The notes: generated by a model not told the origin, from the letters alone. 64,000 bases of DNA from Pseudomonas lalkuanensis (GCF_008807375.1 NZ_CP043311.1:338501-402500); one strand, 5' to 3'. Shown: positions 18,038 through 29,204, numbered from the stretch's first letter. Program-made: numbers and translations.

Positions 18038-18199
18038 GACTCGTTCTCCTGTAGCGATCGGCGAAGCCTATGCAATGCGGCTGGCCCGGACAAGCAGGAC
18101 GCCATTGGCCAGCCGGAAGGCACTTCTGGCCGGGCCGTCGGGGCTGGCGTATCCTGCGCGCCAATTTCGAACGACGCTGCTTCACCGGGGGGATTCTTC

Positions 18200-19675
18200 A
18201 TGCCTGCAGCCTGGCGCGCCTTGGCGCTGATCATCGTGGGAGGGCTCAGTGCGACGGCGCTGGCCAAGGACAAGCAGCCGACGGCTATCGTCATCGGCGG
18301 CGGCATGGCGGGCCTGACTTCGGCCTACGAGCTGCAGCAGAAGGGCTGGCAGGTTACCGTGCTGGAGGCCAAGCCGAGCATCGGCGGCCGTTCGGGCCTG
18401 GCCGCCAGTGAGTGGGTAGGCAGCGCCAAGCTGCAGCCGAGCCTGTACCGCTACCTGGACCAGTTCAAGCTGAAGGCCGTACCCGCCCCGGATTACGTGC
18501 GCAATCCCGGTTACCTGGTGAACGGCCGTTACTTCTCCGAGGCCGACCTGCTCAAGGAAGCGCCCAGCACCGTGGAAGGCCTGAAGCGCTTCGACAAGAG
18601 CCTGGACGACCTGGCCGCCTCGATCGACGATCCGATGAAGCCGCTGGCCAACCACACCCTGCAGACCCTCGATTCCATCTCCGTTGCCCGCTGGCTGGAG
18701 AAGCTGAACCTGGCGCCGACCGCCAAGGCCCTGGTGGATCAGCGCATCCGCTCGCGCTATGACGAGCCGTCGCGCCTGTCCCTGCTCTACCTGGCCCAGC
18801 AAGCCCGCGTCTACCGTGGCCTGCCGGATACCGAAATGCGTGCCGCGCGCCTGCCCGGCGGTAGCCAGGGCCTGGCCCAGGCCATGGCCAAGCAGATCAA
18901 GACCATCAAGACCAACGCCCGCGTCTCCGCCATCGTGCAGGAGCAGGAGAGCGTCACCGTCAAGGTTGGCGGCACCGGCTACAAGGCCGATTACGTCGTG
19001 CTCGCTGTGCCGCTGCCGGCGCTGGGCAAGATCAGCATGACCCCGTCCCTTTCCGCGCTTCAGCTACGTGCCTTGAAGGACATCAACTACGGCTGGCGCG
19101 ACCAGATGCTGCTGCAGTTCAAGAAGCCGGTCTGGGGCAAGAGCCGGCTTTCCGGCGAGGTCTACAGCGACCAGGGCCTGGGCATGCTCTGGGTCGAGCC
19201 GGCGCTCAAGGGCGGCGCCAACCTGCTGATCAACCTGTCCGGCGATAACGCGCGCCTGATGCAGGCCTTTGGCGACCGGCAGATGGTCGACCAGGTGCTG
19301 ATCCGTTTCGACAAGCACTTCCCGGGCGCCCGCGAGCAATTCAAGGGCTTCGAGCTGCGCCGCTACGGCAAGGACGCCCTGGCCGGCGGTGCCTACCTGG
19401 CCTACGGTCCGGGCGAGATCAGCCTCTACTGGCGCATGTGGGAGCAGCCCCTGGGCCGCGTGGTGTTCGCGGGCGAACACACTGACGCGCTCTATCCGGG
19501 CACCCTGGAAGGTGCGCTGCGCAGCGGCCAGCGCGCCGCCGGCCAGGTCATTGACCTGAAGGCCGGCAAGACCGTCGGTCCGGTGGAAGCCGTGGCCGAA
19601 GCCAAGCCGGAGGCCGCGCCCAGGGCGTCCACCAAGGAAGAGAAGAAGGGCTTCTTCTCTCGCCTGTTCAACTGA
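18200..19675 (+). CDS. FAD-dependent amine oxidase (monoamine oxidase family), exported
   Basis: The 491-residue protein starts with a signal peptide (MPAAWRALALIIVGGLSATALA) and continues with the dinucleotide-binding motif AIVIGGGMAGLTSAYELQQKG. The C-terminal FAD-contact region reads VVFAGEHTDALYPGTLEGALRSG, typical of the flavin amine oxidase fold. Substrate is unknown; the signal peptide implies a periplasmic or envelope location. The frame stays open far upstream, through bioA antisense, but the ATG at 18200 follows a GGGGGGA ribosome-binding site and gives the signal peptide. The homologue lies next to bioA in P. aeruginosa (PA0421). Confidence 0.88.
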   Translation: MPAAWRALALIIVGGLSATALAKDKQPTAIVIGGGMAGLTSAYELQQKGWQVTVLEAKPSIGGRSGLAASEWVGSAKLQPSLYRYLDQFKLKAVPAPDYVRNPGYLVNGRYFSEADLLKEAPSTVEGLKRFDKSLDDLAASIDDPMKPLANHTLQTLDSISVARWLEKLNLAPTAKALVDQRIRSRYDEPSRLSLLYLAQQARVYRGLPDTEMRAARLPGGSQGLAQAMAKQIKTIKTNARVSAIVQEQESVTVKVGGTGYKADYVVLAVPLPALGKISMTPSLSALQLRALKDINYGWRDQMLLQFKKPVWGKSRLSGEVYSDQGLGMLWVEPALKGGANLLINLSGDNARLMQAFGDRQMVDQVLIRFDKHFPGAREQFKGFELRRYGKDALAGGAYLAYGPGEISLYWRMWEQPLGRVVFAGEHTDALYPGTLEGALRSGQRAAGQVIDLKAGKTVGPVEAVAEAKPEAAPRASTKEEKKGFFSRLFN

Positions 19676-19684
19676 GTCCAGTCC

Positions 19685-19710
19685 CAGGCGGCGAGTCGTC
19701 TCGCCGCCTG
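19685..19710 (+). terminator. Hairpin after the amine oxidase gene
   Basis: CAGGCGGCGAG and CTCGCCGCCTG form a perfect 11-bp stem with a TCGT loop ten bases after the stop codon. The T-run is poor (TCCCCCC), so termination efficiency is uncertain. Confidence 0.6.
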
Positions 19711-19908
19711 TCCCCCCTGACGCAACGCTCGGCCGCGTCCTACGAACTTTCAGGCATTCCCTTCGACAAAATCCTGCAAGGGTTCATTCGTCATAAAGAT
19801 CGTATTGCTCGATATTTCAAAGCGAAATTTTCCGCTTTAATTCGATAGATTTGCCGCTAGGCTAAATCACTCGCGTTTACCCAGCCTGTGTTTCCAAGGA
19901 TTCATTTC

Positions 19909-20463
19909 ATGCAATGGCGTAACTCCCCGTCCCGCTTCGGTCTGGTCAGTATCGTTCTGCATTGGGGGGTGGCCATCGTCTTCGTCGGCCTGTTCGCCCT
20001 GGGCCTGTGGATGGTCGGTCTGAACTACTACAGCAGCTGGTACAAGACCGCTCCGGATATCCACAAGGGTGTCGGTATCCTGCTGTTCCTGGTGATGCTT
20101 GCGCGCCTGGCCTGGCGTTTCGTCAGTCCGCCGCCGCCCGCCCTGCCCAACCATGGTCCGATGACCCGTCTGGGTTCCAAGGTCGGCCATCTGGTGCTCT
20201 ACCTCGGCCTGTTCGCCCTGATGATTTCCGGCTACCTGATTTCCACCGCCGAAGGACGCGGCATTGCCGTGTTCGGCTTGTTCGAGGTGCCCGCGACCCT
20301 GACCGCTATCCCGGACCAGGAAGATGTCGCCGGTGCCATTCACGAATACCTCGCCTGGGGCCTGCTGATCTTCGCCGGCATCCACGCCCTGGCCGCCCTC
20401 AAACACCACTTCATTGATCGTGACGCGACCCTGACCCGCATGCTCGGTCGCGCCGCCAAATAA
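19909..20463 (+). CDS. Cytochrome b561 family membrane protein
   Basis: A 184-residue, four-helix inner-membrane di-heme b cytochrome. Candidate heme-ligand histidines are in [20 protein letters not shown] and [12 protein letters not shown], following the CybB layout. CybB-type proteins oxidise quinol and pass electrons to oxygen or other acceptors. Start: ATG at 19909 with AAGGA upstream; a start seven codons earlier would lie over the ribosome-binding site. The AT-rich stretch 19740-19880 likely carries the promoter and contains the dyad AAAGCG/CGCTTT around 19817-19838. It precedes the yceI-like gene by 31 bases and probably forms an operon with it. Confidence 0.9.
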   Translation: MQWRNSPSRFGLVSIVLHWGVAIVFVGLFALGLWMVGLNYYSSWYKTAPDIHKGVGILLFLVMLARLAWRFVSPPPPALPNHGPMTRLGSKVGHLVLYLGLFALMISGYLISTAEGRGIAVFGLFEVPATLTAIPDQEDVAGAIHEYLAWGLLIFAGIHALAALKHHFIDRDATLTRMLGRAAK

Positions 20464-20494
20464 CGCTGCAACCTCTCAACAAGGAGATTCATCG

Positions 20495-21070
20495 ATGCTG
20501 AAGAAAACCTTCGCTGCCCTGACCCTGGGTGCTGCGCTCTTCGCTGGCCAGGCGATGGCCGCTGACTACGTGATCGACAAGGAAGGCCAGCACGCCTTCG
20601 TCAACTTCAAGATCGGCCACCTGGGCTACAGCTACATCTACGGCACCTTCAAGGACTTCGACGGCACCTTCAGCTTCGACGAGAAGAATCCGGAGGCCAG
20701 CAAGATCAAGGTCACCCTGAAGACCGCCAGCGTCGACACCAACCACGCCGAGCGTGACAAGCACATCAAGAGCGGTGACTTCCTGAACGTCAGCAAGAAC
20801 CCCACCGCCACCTTCGAATCCACCGCGGTCAAGTCCACCGGCCAGGGCACTGCCGACGTGACCGGCAATCTGACCCTGAACGGCGTGACCAAGCCGGTGG
20901 TGATCAAGGCCAAGTTCGTTGGCCAGGGCGACGACCCGTGGGGCGGCTACCGCGCCGGTTTCGAAGGCACCACCACCATCAAGCTGAAGGACTTCGCCAT
21001 TCAGAAGGACCTCGGCCCGGCCTCCCAGGAAGCCGAGCTGATCATCTCCTTCGAGGGCGTACGTTCCTAA
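20495..21070 (+). CDS. YceI-family periplasmic lipid-binding-like protein
   Basis: The 191-residue product has a signal peptide ([22 protein letters not shown]) and a YceI beta-barrel domain starting [22 protein letters not shown]. YceI proteins bind isoprenoid-like ligands in the periplasm and are often encoded beside cytochrome b561, as here. The P. aeruginosa homologue at this position (PA0423, PasP) is reported as a secreted protease linked to virulence; the fold does not by itself show protease residues. AAGGAG lies before the ATG. Confidence 0.93.
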   Translation: MLKKTFAALTLGAALFAGQAMAADYVIDKEGQHAFVNFKIGHLGYSYIYGTFKDFDGTFSFDEKNPEASKIKVTLKTASVDTNHAERDKHIKSGDFLNVSKNPTATFESTAVKSTGQGTADVTGNLTLNGVTKPVVIKAKFVGQGDDPWGGYRAGFEGTTTIKLKDFAIQKDLGPASQEAELIISFEGVRS

Positions 21071-21092
21071 GCGTGCTTTCCCGCCGTACCAG

Positions 21093-21116
21093 AACGCCGG
21101 CCCAGTGCCGGCGTTT
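21093..21116 (+). terminator. Rho-independent terminator after the yceI-like gene
   Basis: AACGCCGG and CCGGCGTTTT flank a short loop (CCCAGTG), giving a GC-rich stem followed by TTTT, 22 bases after the stop codon. Confidence 0.85.
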
Positions 21117-21122
21117 TGCGTT

Positions 21123-21200
21123 GTGGGAGCGAATTCACTCGCGAAAGCGCCACCAAGCAGCACGTTGTCCCCCATCGCGATTGAAATCGCTCCCACAGGG
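21123..21200. repeat. REP pair (REPIN) between the yceI-like gene and rhlE
   Basis: GTGGGAGCGAATTCACTCGCG is followed about 35 bases later by an inverted copy (ATCGCGATTGAAATCGCTCCCAC). The pair sits between two converging terminators. The same unit recurs elsewhere in the window. Confidence 0.9.
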
Positions 21201-21223
21201 GAATGCCGCCGCCTCGCGGAAAC

Positions 21224-21252
21224 GAAAACGCCGGCACTTGGCCGGCGTTTTC
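21224..21252 (-). terminator. Rho-independent terminator of rhlE
   Basis: Read on the minus strand, an AAAACGCCGGC-type stem with a short CAAGT loop is followed by TTTTC. It ends 15 bases from the rhlE stop. Confidence 0.85.
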
Positions 21253-21267
21253 ATGAGCGGGTGAAAC

Positions 21268-23232
21268 TCAGCGATTGCGGGTCAGCAATGCCGGTTTCTC
21301 GCCGCGCGGGCGGCTGCTCTGTTGCAGTTCGTCCAGTTGCTCCGGAGTCGGGTAACGGTCGGCGCGGGACTCTTTCATGATGATCTTCGGTGCCGGCTTG
21401 TTGGCTCGGGGATCCTGCACGGCAGGCTCGTCGCGACCACGGGACACCAGTTGATCGTCACTACGGCGCTGGCCGTTGCCGCGCCCCTTGGCCGCCTTGC
21501 CCTGACCCTGGCGCTGCTGGCCCTGCTTCTGGCCACCCTGGCGCTGGCCCTGGTTGCTGCCACTTCCCTGGCCCTGGCTGCGGCCCTGACCTCCGCTACG
21601 GCCTTGACCCTGAGCGCCACCACTACGGCCCTGACCTTGCTGGGCTTGACCCTGCTGGCGCTGGCCCTGGCCCTGGCCCTGGCCACCACGGCGCTGGTTG
21701 CGACCCTGGCCCTTGGGTGGATAGGGGCTGACGTAGTCGACACGATTGCCGAAGTTGTCGATTTCGTCGTCGAGGAATTCTTCCGGATCACGGTCGGCGG
21801 CTGGCTGCGGCGGACGCGCCGGCTTGGGCTGCTTGGGCTGCTGCTGACGCTGGCCGGCTGCCTGCTGGCCCTGGCCTTGTTCCTGGTCCGGCCCCTTGCC
21901 CTTGCCACGACGGCGATTACGGCTCTTGCGCGGCTTGCCTTCTGCGGCGCCTTCGGCATTGGCTTCCTTCCCTTCGGCGGGCGCCTGCGGCGCGGCGGCC
22001 TTGGCTTCGCGCTTGGGCTTGTCGGCACGCGGCTGGCGCTCGGGGCGCGGCGGGCGCGCTTCGGGACGCTCGGCCTCGACGGTCGCCGGGTCGAAGCCCT
22101 GGGTATCGCCGTCCGGGATCTTCTGCTTGGTCAGGCGCTCGATGGCCTTCAGCAGCTTCTCTTCATCCGGCGCGACCAGGGAGATGGCTTCGCCGCTGCG
22201 ACCGGCACGACCGGTACGGCCAATGCGGTGCACGTAGTCTTCCTCGACGTTGGGCAGCTCGAAGTTGACTACATGGGGCAATTGGTCGATGTCCAGGCCA
22301 CGGGCCGCGATGTCGGTGGCCACCAGGATGCGCACCTCGTTGGCCTTGAAGTCGGCCAGGGCCTTGGTGCGGGCGTTCTGGCTCTTGTTGCCGTGGATCG
22401 CGGCGGCGGCCAGGCCGTGCTTGGTCAGATACTCGGCCAGGCGGTTGGCGCCGTGCTTGGTACGGGTGAAGACCAGCACCTGTTCCCATGCGCCGACAGT
22501 GATCAGGTGCGCCAGCAGGGCGCGCTTGTGACTGGCGGGGAGACGGAACACGCGCTGCTCGATGCGCTCCACCGTGGTGTTCGGCGGGGTCACTTCGATG
22601 CGTTCGGGATCGTGCAGCAGCCTGTTGGCGAGGTCGACGATGTCTTTTGAGAAGGTTGCCGAGAACAGCAGGTTCTGGCGCTTGGGCGGGAGCTTGGCGA
22701 GGACCTTCTTCACGTCGTGGATGAAGCCCATGTCGAGCATCCGGTCGGCTTCGTCGAGCACGAGGATTTCCACATGGGAGAGGTCGACGCTGCCCTGACC
22801 GGCCAGGTCGAGCAGGCGGCCGGGGCAGGCCACCAGCAGGTCCACGCCCTTGGAGAGGGCCTGCACCTGGGGATTCATGCCGACGCCGCCGAAGATGCAG
22901 GTACTGACCAGTTTCAGGTCACGGGCGTAGAGCTTGAAGCTGTCGTGGACCTGTGCCGCCAGTTCGCGGGTCGGCGTCAGGACCAGAACGCGCGCCTGGC
23001 GCGGGCCATGGCGCTGGGATTTGTCGTGGTGACCGTTGGGGAACAGCAGTTCCAGAACGGGCAGGGCGAAACCGGCGGTCTTGCCGGTGCCAGTCTGGGC
23101 CGCAACCATCAGGTCGCGACCTTGCAACACGGCGGGAATCGCCCGCTGTTGCACGGGAGTGGGCTTGGCGTAGCCGGCGGCTTCGACGGCGCCGACCAAT
23201 GCCTCGGAGAGACCGAGGGAGGCAAAGGACAT
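21268..23232 (-). CDS. rhlE: DEAD-box RNA helicase RhlE with long basic/Gln-Gly-rich tail
   Basis: The N-terminal ~380 residues hold all helicase motifs: Q motif (TPVQQRAIP), [20 protein letters not shown] (LVLDEADRM), SAT (LFSATF), ARGLDI and [11 protein letters not shown]. The C-terminal ~270 residues are disordered-looking, first rich in Lys/Arg/Pro, then in Gln/Gly/Arg repeats ([16 protein letters not shown]). In P. aeruginosa the gene at this place (PA0428) is RhlE2, which needs its tail for RNA binding and RNase E contact. The 654-residue length fits RhlE2 better than the short RhlE1. AGGA precedes the start. The gene follows the yceI-like gene directly, where P. aeruginosa has mexR-mexAB-oprM. 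Confidence 0.95.
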   Translation of the reverse strand: MSFASLGLSEALVGAVEAAGYAKPTPVQQRAIPAVLQGRDLMVAAQTGTGKTAGFALPVLELLFPNGHHDKSQRHGPRQARVLVLTPTRELAAQVHDSFKLYARDLKLVSTCIFGGVGMNPQVQALSKGVDLLVACPGRLLDLAGQGSVDLSHVEILVLDEADRMLDMGFIHDVKKVLAKLPPKRQNLLFSATFSKDIVDLANRLLHDPERIEVTPPNTTVERIEQRVFRLPASHKRALLAHLITVGAWEQVLVFTRTKHGANRLAEYLTKHGLAAAAIHGNKSQNARTKALADFKANEVRILVATDIAARGLDIDQLPHVVNFELPNVEEDYVHRIGRTGRAGRSGEAISLVAPDEEKLLKAIERLTKQKIPDGDTQGFDPATVEAERPEARPPRPERQPRADKPKREAKAAAPQAPAEGKEANAEGAAEGKPRKSRNRRRGKGKGPDQEQGQGQQAAGQRQQQPKQPKPARPPQPAADRDPEEFLDDEIDNFGNRVDYVSPYPPKGQGRNQRRGGQGQGQGQRQQGQAQQGQGRSGGAQGQGRSGGQGRSQGQGSGSNQGQRQGGQKQGQQRQGQGKAAKGRGNGQRRSDDQLVSRGRDEPAVQDPRANKPAPKIIMKESRADRYPTPEQLDELQQSSRPRGEKPALLTRNR

Positions 23233-23423
23233 GGGAGATCCTGTGTGAGTTCTAAGGGGCTGGCCCGATAGGGTGATCGTGTCTGGCTCGAATCACGGCG
23301 ATGGCTGGTGATCCCGACCGGTCCTGCTGGCTCTGGGGGTGGCTCAGCATCCGGGCGTATGCCTGACGGAGCGCCGAGTATAACAGCTCCGCGAGAATGT
23401 ACAGCCCTCGCGGCGCTCAACGG

Positions 23424-24179
23424 TTACCGAAGGTTTCCCGCGCCGGGTTCGCGGTAGCGATCCACCAGCTCGGCGTATGCGGGCTCCCGCTTGAAGCGCC
23501 TGAGCGCCTCGCTGAAGCGTCCGGCAAGTCCGTCCAGGCGCGGCTCGCGGCGAAACGCCAGATACAGGCGGTCGCGACTGATCACCCGCTCGTGCTGGCC
23601 GACTTCGGCCCCGAGCCCCATCTGGTGGATCAGGAAAAGACCGGCGCGGCGATCGTTCACCACCAGGTCGACCCGGTCGCGCACCAGCTTGCCGAGGTTC
23701 GCCTCGTGGGTGGGCGCCGGTTCGCGGATGAACAGCGTGGATGTACGGAAAGCCTGGTCGGCGTACCAGTAGCCGGGGGAAACGCCCACCTTCAGTCCTT
23801 GCAGATCGGCCATGCGCTGGAACGGGTAGGGGCGCTGCCTGGCGTAGAACAGGACGAATTCCACTTCCGAAAGCGGCTCGCTGGGGAAGGCCATCCGGGC
23901 TTCGCGTTCCTGAATGTGGAAGATATCCAGCACCGCGTCGGCCTGCCCGCTTTCCAGCGCCATCAGGCAGCGTTTCCAGGGCATCAGGCTCCACTGCACC
24001 TCGACGCCCAGGCGCTTGAAGATGACGCTGCTGGCCTCGTAGTCCAGCCCCCGTATCTCGCCGTCGTCCTCATAGACATAGGGCGCCCACGGCTCGCTGA
24101 CGATACGCAGTGGGTCCGCCCCGGCAACTTGGCCAAGGCAGGCGGACAGGATGACAAGGAGGGTGCGAAATAGTGGCAT
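23424..24179 (-). CDS. Orphan periplasmic substrate-binding protein (SBP_bac_3 type)
   Basis: The 251-residue protein has a signal peptide (MPLFRTLLVILSACLGQVAGA) and a bilobal solute-binding fold: LRIVSEPWAPYVYEDDGEIRG opens lobe one, and DLQGLKVGVSPGYWY is the hinge and start of lobe two. Such proteins bind amino acids or related small ligands. No permease or ATPase gene is adjacent, so it is an orphan that could serve a distant transporter or a sensor. It lies 190 bases upstream of rhlE on the same strand. Confidence 0.85.
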   Translation of the reverse strand: MPLFRTLLVILSACLGQVAGADPLRIVSEPWAPYVYEDDGEIRGLDYEASSVIFKRLGVEVQWSLMPWKRCLMALESGQADAVLDIFHIQEREARMAFPSEPLSEVEFVLFYARQRPYPFQRMADLQGLKVGVSPGYWYADQAFRTSTLFIREPAPTHEANLGKLVRDRVDLVVNDRRAGLFLIHQMGLGAEVGQHERVISRDRLYLAFRREPRLDGLAGRFSEALRRFKREPAYAELVDRYREPGAGNLR

Positions 24180-24271
24180 GTGGCCAGATTACGTGGCCGC
24201 ACGCGCGCTGGATAGTAAGCCGAGGGTCAAAGATTTCCAGGCTGTGATCACCGTCGCCACTGGCTCCGATC

Positions 24272-24308
24272 GTGGGGCGCATTCATTCGCGATTGAAATC
24301 GCTCCCAC
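24272..24308. repeat. Compact REPIN between the binding-protein gene and metF
   Basis: Two REP half-units face each other almost without spacer (GTGGGGCGCATTCATTCGCG and the inverse ATTGAAATCGCTCCCAC), forming one imperfect palindrome. Confidence 0.85.
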
Positions 24309-24314
24309 ATGAAG

Positions 24315-24342
24315 AAAAGGCCGGGACATTGCCCGGCCTTTT
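24315..24342 (-). terminator. Rho-independent terminator of metF
   Basis: AAAAGGCCGGG and CCCGGCCTTTT form a stem with a short loop. On the minus strand it lies 18 bases beyond the metF stop, with a T-run. Confidence 0.88.
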
Positions 24343-24359
24343 CGTCTTCTACGGCAAAC

Positions 24360-25205
24360 TCAACGCGGCAGGTTGAGGTTCTTCCAGATCGCCAGGCTCG
24401 GTTCTGCCTGGTTCAGGGTGTAGAAGTGCAGGCCGGGAGCACCGCCCTGGAGGAGCTGCTCGCACATCTCGGTGATCACCTGCTCGCCAAATGCCTGGAT
24501 GCTCTGCGCGTCATCGGCGTAAGCCTCCAGTTGCTTGCGGATCCAGCGCGGGATTTCCGCACCGCAGGCGTCGGAGAAGCGGGCCAGCTTGCTGTAGTTG
24601 GTGATCGGCATGATGCCCGGTACCACGGGGATATCCACACCCAGCTTGCGCACGCGCTCGACGAAGTAGAAGTAGCTGTCGGCGTTGAAGAAGTACTGGG
24701 TGATCGCGCTGCTGGCGCCGGCCTTCACCTTGCGCACGAAGTTGGCGAGGTCGGACTCGTAGCTGCGTGCCTGGGGATGCACTTCCGGGTAGGCGGCGAC
24801 TTCGATGTGGAAGTGATCGCCGGTTTCCGCGCGGATGAACTCCACCAGCTCGTTGGCGTAGCGCAGCTCGCCGCTGGCCATGCCCATGCCCGACGGCAGG
24901 TCGCCGCGCAGGGCGACGATGCGCTGGATGCCGGCATCCTTGTAGTACGCCAGCAGAGCGCGCAGTTCGGCCTTGCTGTCGCCGACGCAGGACAGGTGCG
25001 GCGCGGTGGGCACCTTCACTTCGCCGTCCAGCTGCAGGACGGTCTGCAGGGTACGGTCGCGGGTGGAGCCGCCGGCACCGTAGGTGCAGGAGAAGAAATC
25101 CGGCTGGTAGGCGGCCAGGTTGCGGGCGGTGGCCATCAGTTTTTCGTGCCCGGCTTCGGTCTTGGCGGGGAAGAACTCGAAGCTGTAACGGCGTTCTTGG
25201 GACAT
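24360..25205 (-). CDS. metF: 5,10-methylenetetrahydrofolate reductase
   Basis: MetF is a FAD enzyme reducing 5,10-methylene-THF to 5-methyl-THF, the methyl donor for methionine synthesis. The 281-residue sequence shows the family signatures YSFEFFPAKTEAG, FFSCTYGAGGSTRD, VALRGDLPSG, AYPEVHPQA and TQYFFNADSYF. The start at 25205 (MSQERRYSF) has GGAAAG upstream; an eight-residue longer frame exists. It lies 94 bases downstream of ahcY on the same strand, joining two steps of the methionine cycle. Confidence 0.96.
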   Translation of the reverse strand: MSQERRYSFEFFPAKTEAGHEKLMATARNLAAYQPDFFSCTYGAGGSTRDRTLQTVLQLDGEVKVPTAPHLSCVGDSKAELRALLAYYKDAGIQRIVALRGDLPSGMGMASGELRYANELVEFIRAETGDHFHIEVAAYPEVHPQARSYESDLANFVRKVKAGASSAITQYFFNADSYFYFVERVRKLGVDIPVVPGIMPITNYSKLARFSDACGAEIPRWIRKQLEAYADDAQSIQAFGEQVITEMCEQLLQGGAPGLHFYTLNQAEPSLAIWKNLNLPR

Positions 25206-25299
25206 GGGTCTTTCCAGGCTCGGGAGCAAGAGACGGAGGGCGCGCCCTCCGCCAGGCTGAAAACGGGGGTGGACGGGACCGGCCCGTCCACCCGGACCA

Positions 25300-26709
<1,410 letters not shown>

Positions 26710-26767
26710 GTATGAGTCTCCATTCGTAGTGTGCGAATGGGCGCCGTTGATGCGTTTTGGCAACGCC

Positions 26768-26881
26768 CCTTCCGAGCCTGACAGGCGGAGCCTGATTCGA
26801 ATCTGATCGGGTGCCGCAGAAATACTCTGAGGCTCGCGAGATTCGAAACAGGCACCACGTGCTGCAGCGCCCCTCGGAAGG
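26768..26881 (-). promoter_or_regulatory. SAH riboswitch upstream of ahcY
   Basis: On the minus strand the leader starts CTTCCGAGGGGCGCTGC, runs through paired segments (GGTGCC with GGCACC; TTCGAATC with GATTCGAA) and closes with CAGGCTCGGAAG. P1 is therefore CTTCCGAG with CTCGGAAG. The GGGCGCTGC block just inside P1 and the CAGGCTCGG 3' strand match the recalled SAH-riboswitch consensus. Such switches activate ahcY when SAH accumulates. About 60 bases separate P1 from the ahcY start. Confidence 0.9.
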
Positions 26882-26927
26882 GAGGCGGGAACGGCAGGGC
26901 AGCGCCGACCGTTTGAAAAACCTGCGG

Positions 26928-26956
26928 ATTATAGCGGCGCTGGCGGGCAAGCCCAA
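26928..26956 (-). promoter_or_regulatory. Sigma-70 promoter of the riboswitch-ahcY transcript
   Basis: On the minus strand TTGGGC (26951-26956) is separated by exactly 17 bases from a perfect TATAAT (26928-26933). Transcription would start near 26920, just ahead of the riboswitch. Confidence 0.8.
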
Positions 26957-27066
26957 GGTTTTCCGTCGCCCGGACGAGTCCCTATCGCAGCCATTGAAAG
27001 CCTTGTCGGGACAAGCCGTGCCGGGCCGGTCATGATGCCTCCCATCCCACCCAAGGAGGACGCTGC

Positions 27067-27471
27067 ATGAATTTCCATACGCGCAAATGGATCAAGCCCG
27101 AAGACCTCAACCCCAACGGCACGCTGTTCGGCGGCAGCCTGTTGAAGTGGATCGATGAGGAAGCGGCCATTTACGCCATCATCCAGCTCGGCAACCAGCG
27201 CGTGGTCACCAAGTTCATCTCCGAGATCAACTTCGTCAGTTCCGCGCGCCAGAGCGACATCATCGAGCTGGGCATCACCGCCACCGAGTTCGGGCGCACC
27301 TCGATCACCATGCGTTGCGAAGTGCGTAACAAGATCACCCGCAAGAGCATCCTGACCATCGACAAGATGGTTTTCGTCAACATCGGTGAAGACGGCCTGC
27401 CGGCACCCCACGGCAAGACGGAGATCACTTACATAAAGGACCGTTTCAAGGACGACGACCTGTCTGCCTGA
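27067..27471 (+). CDS. Acyl-CoA thioesterase (hotdog fold, YciA-like)
   Basis: The 134-residue protein is a single hotdog domain. The active-site helix region NPNGTLFGGSLLKWIDEEAAIYA carries the Asn/Asp arrangement of YciA/BFIT-type acyl-CoA thioesterases, and VVTKFISEINFVSSARQSDIIEL forms the central strands. It probably hydrolyses acyl-CoAs in the cytoplasm; chain-length preference cannot be read from the sequence. AAGGAGG precedes the ATG. It is divergent from ahcY. Confidence 0.9.
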   Translation: MNFHTRKWIKPEDLNPNGTLFGGSLLKWIDEEAAIYAIIQLGNQRVVTKFISEINFVSSARQSDIIELGITATEFGRTSITMRCEVRNKITRKSILTIDKMVFVNIGEDGLPAPHGKTEITYIKDRFKDDDLSA

Positions 27472-27626
27472 CTCTGGTGCGCCTGGAGCCTGAGCTCGCC
27501 CCGTGATGGGGCGTTTCGCGCTTGTCGCCACTCGCCAGGCTCTCTAGGCCGGGATTGGCCGCCTTCTTGCTGTGCAGCCCTCAGCCCCGCCTGAAGCTCC
27601 GGGGTGGGCCCGGCCAGGAGGCACCC

Positions 27627-29201
27627 ATGTCCGCCACTTCCGCTTTCGATTCGCTGCTCCGTTCCGTGGGGCTGCGTACCCTCAACCAGCAATTTCTCTT
27701 TTCCTACGCGCTGATGTTCCTGCTGGCGGTTACCGCCTCGGTGGCGCTCTACCTGAGCATGTCGGTGTCGCCGGAGACCATCAACATCGCCGGCGCCCAG
27801 CGCATGCTCAGCCAGAAAATGACCAAGGAAGCGCTGCTGCTGCGCCAGGGCGCCATTGCCCGGCCCACCCTGGACGCCACCATCGCCCAGTTCGACCAGG
27901 CCCATCGCGACCTGCTGAACGGGAACCCGGCGCGCAACATCAGCGCCATCCAGGCCCCGGCAGTGGCAGGGCAGATGCGCCTGGTGGGTCAGCTCTGGGC
28001 GAACTTCCGACCTCAACTGGAGCGCCCGGACAGCGACCTCGCTGCACTGGAGGGGGCGTCGCTCAACCTGCTGAAGGAAATGAACAAGGCGGTCGGGCTG
28101 ATGGCCGCCCATGCGGAAAGCTCGCAGCGCCGGCAGATGTGGCTGGCCTTCGCCTGTGTGATCGGCATCCTCCTGCTGGTGGTGCTGGGGCGGCAATTCG
28201 GCCTGCGTCCGTTGATCCAGCGCCTGACTGAGCTGGAAGCCGTGCTGACCCGAGTGGGGCAGGGCGACTTCACCCAGTCCCTGGACAATCGGCGCCAGGA
28301 CAACGAAATCGGCCGCATCGTCGCCGGCTACAACCTCATGCGTGAACAGGTGCGCGGGCTGCTGGGACAGGTCAAGGAGACCGGTGGCCATACCCGACAG
28401 CACGTGGAGACCGTGGTCGCCGCTGCCCATGCGGCCAGCGACGGTGTGCGCCTGCAACACGAAAACCTCGACCAGGTCGCTACCGCCATGAACGAGATGA
28501 GTGCCACCGTGGCCGAGGTGGCCCGCCATGCCGCTCATGCCGCCGAGTCGGCACGTAACGCCGACAGCTGTGCCAAGTCCGGCCAGAGGGCCGTGCAGCG
28601 CAGTGCCGAGCTGATCGGAGAGCTATCGGAGCAGATGGCGGCGAGCGCCGGGCAGATGAACGTCCTGCGCAATGAAACCGAAGGGGTGGGCAAGGTGCTG
28701 GAAGTCATCACCGGCATCGCCGAGCAGACCAACCTGCTGGCGCTCAATGCCGCCATCGAGGCCGCACGTGCCGGCGAAGCCGGTCGCGGATTCGCCGTGG
28801 TGGCGGACGAAGTGCGGACGCTGGCCAGCCGCACGCAGCAATCCACCGGCGAGATCCAGGCAATGATCCAGCGCTTGCAGGGCGGTGCCCAGCAGGCCGT
28901 CAACGCCTTGCAGGACAGCAACCAGCTGGTGCGGGAAAACCTCAGTCACATCGAGGAAGCCAACGAAGTACTCGGCAGCATCGTGGTCGCGGTGGACGGT
29001 ATCAGTGCCATGAACACCCAGATCGCCACCGCCGCCGAGCAGCAGAGCCAGGTGGCCCAGGACATCGACCAGCGGGTGACGGAAATCTCCAGCCTGGCCG
29101 AGCGCAGCCGGGACGATGCCCGCAGCGTGATGCAGGCCAGCGAGCGTATCCAGGGGGAGGTGCAGGCGCTGAACGGTCACCTCGACCACTTCAGGACCTG
29201 A
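27627..29201 (+). CDS. Methyl-accepting chemotaxis protein with PilJ/NIT-type sensor domain (McpN-like)
   Basis: The 524 residues comprise a transmembrane helix at about 20-44, a periplasmic helical domain, a second transmembrane helix near 170-192, HAMP, and a signalling domain with tip [29 protein letters not shown]. The periplasmic domain begins with [23 protein letters not shown], which resembles the P-box of nitrate sensors such as NarX and of P. aeruginosa McpN. Nitrate or nitrite is therefore a reasonable ligand guess. No C-terminal CheR-binding pentapeptide is present. Start 27627 follows AGGAGG; a 35-codon upstream extension lacks support. It likely feeds the flagellar chemotaxis pathway. 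Confidence 0.9.
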   Translation: MSATSAFDSLLRSVGLRTLNQQFLFSYALMFLLAVTASVALYLSMSVSPETINIAGAQRMLSQKMTKEALLLRQGAIARPTLDATIAQFDQAHRDLLNGNPARNISAIQAPAVAGQMRLVGQLWANFRPQLERPDSDLAALEGASLNLLKEMNKAVGLMAAHAESSQRRQMWLAFACVIGILLLVVLGRQFGLRPLIQRLTELEAVLTRVGQGDFTQSLDNRRQDNEIGRIVAGYNLMREQVRGLLGQVKETGGHTRQHVETVVAAAHAASDGVRLQHENLDQVATAMNEMSATVAEVARHAAHAAESARNADSCAKSGQRAVQRSAELIGELSEQMAASAGQMNVLRNETEGVGKVLEVITGIAEQTNLLALNAAIEAARAGEAGRGFAVVADEVRTLASRTQQSTGEIQAMIQRLQGGAQQAVNALQDSNQLVRENLSHIEEANEVLGSIVVAVDGISAMNTQIATAAEQQSQVAQDIDQRVTEISSLAERSRDDARSVMQASERIQGEVQALNGHLDHFRT

Positions 29202-29204
29202 GGT

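Noticed and set aside
17588..18199. A 204-residue N-terminal extension of the amine oxidase
   Set aside because: It runs antisense through bioA; the ATG at 18200 has a ribosome-binding site and begins a signal peptide.
23384..23410. Possible rhlE promoter with TATACT on the minus strand
   Set aside because: The -10 looks fair, but the best -35 (TGTACA) is only 15 bases away; too weak to list.
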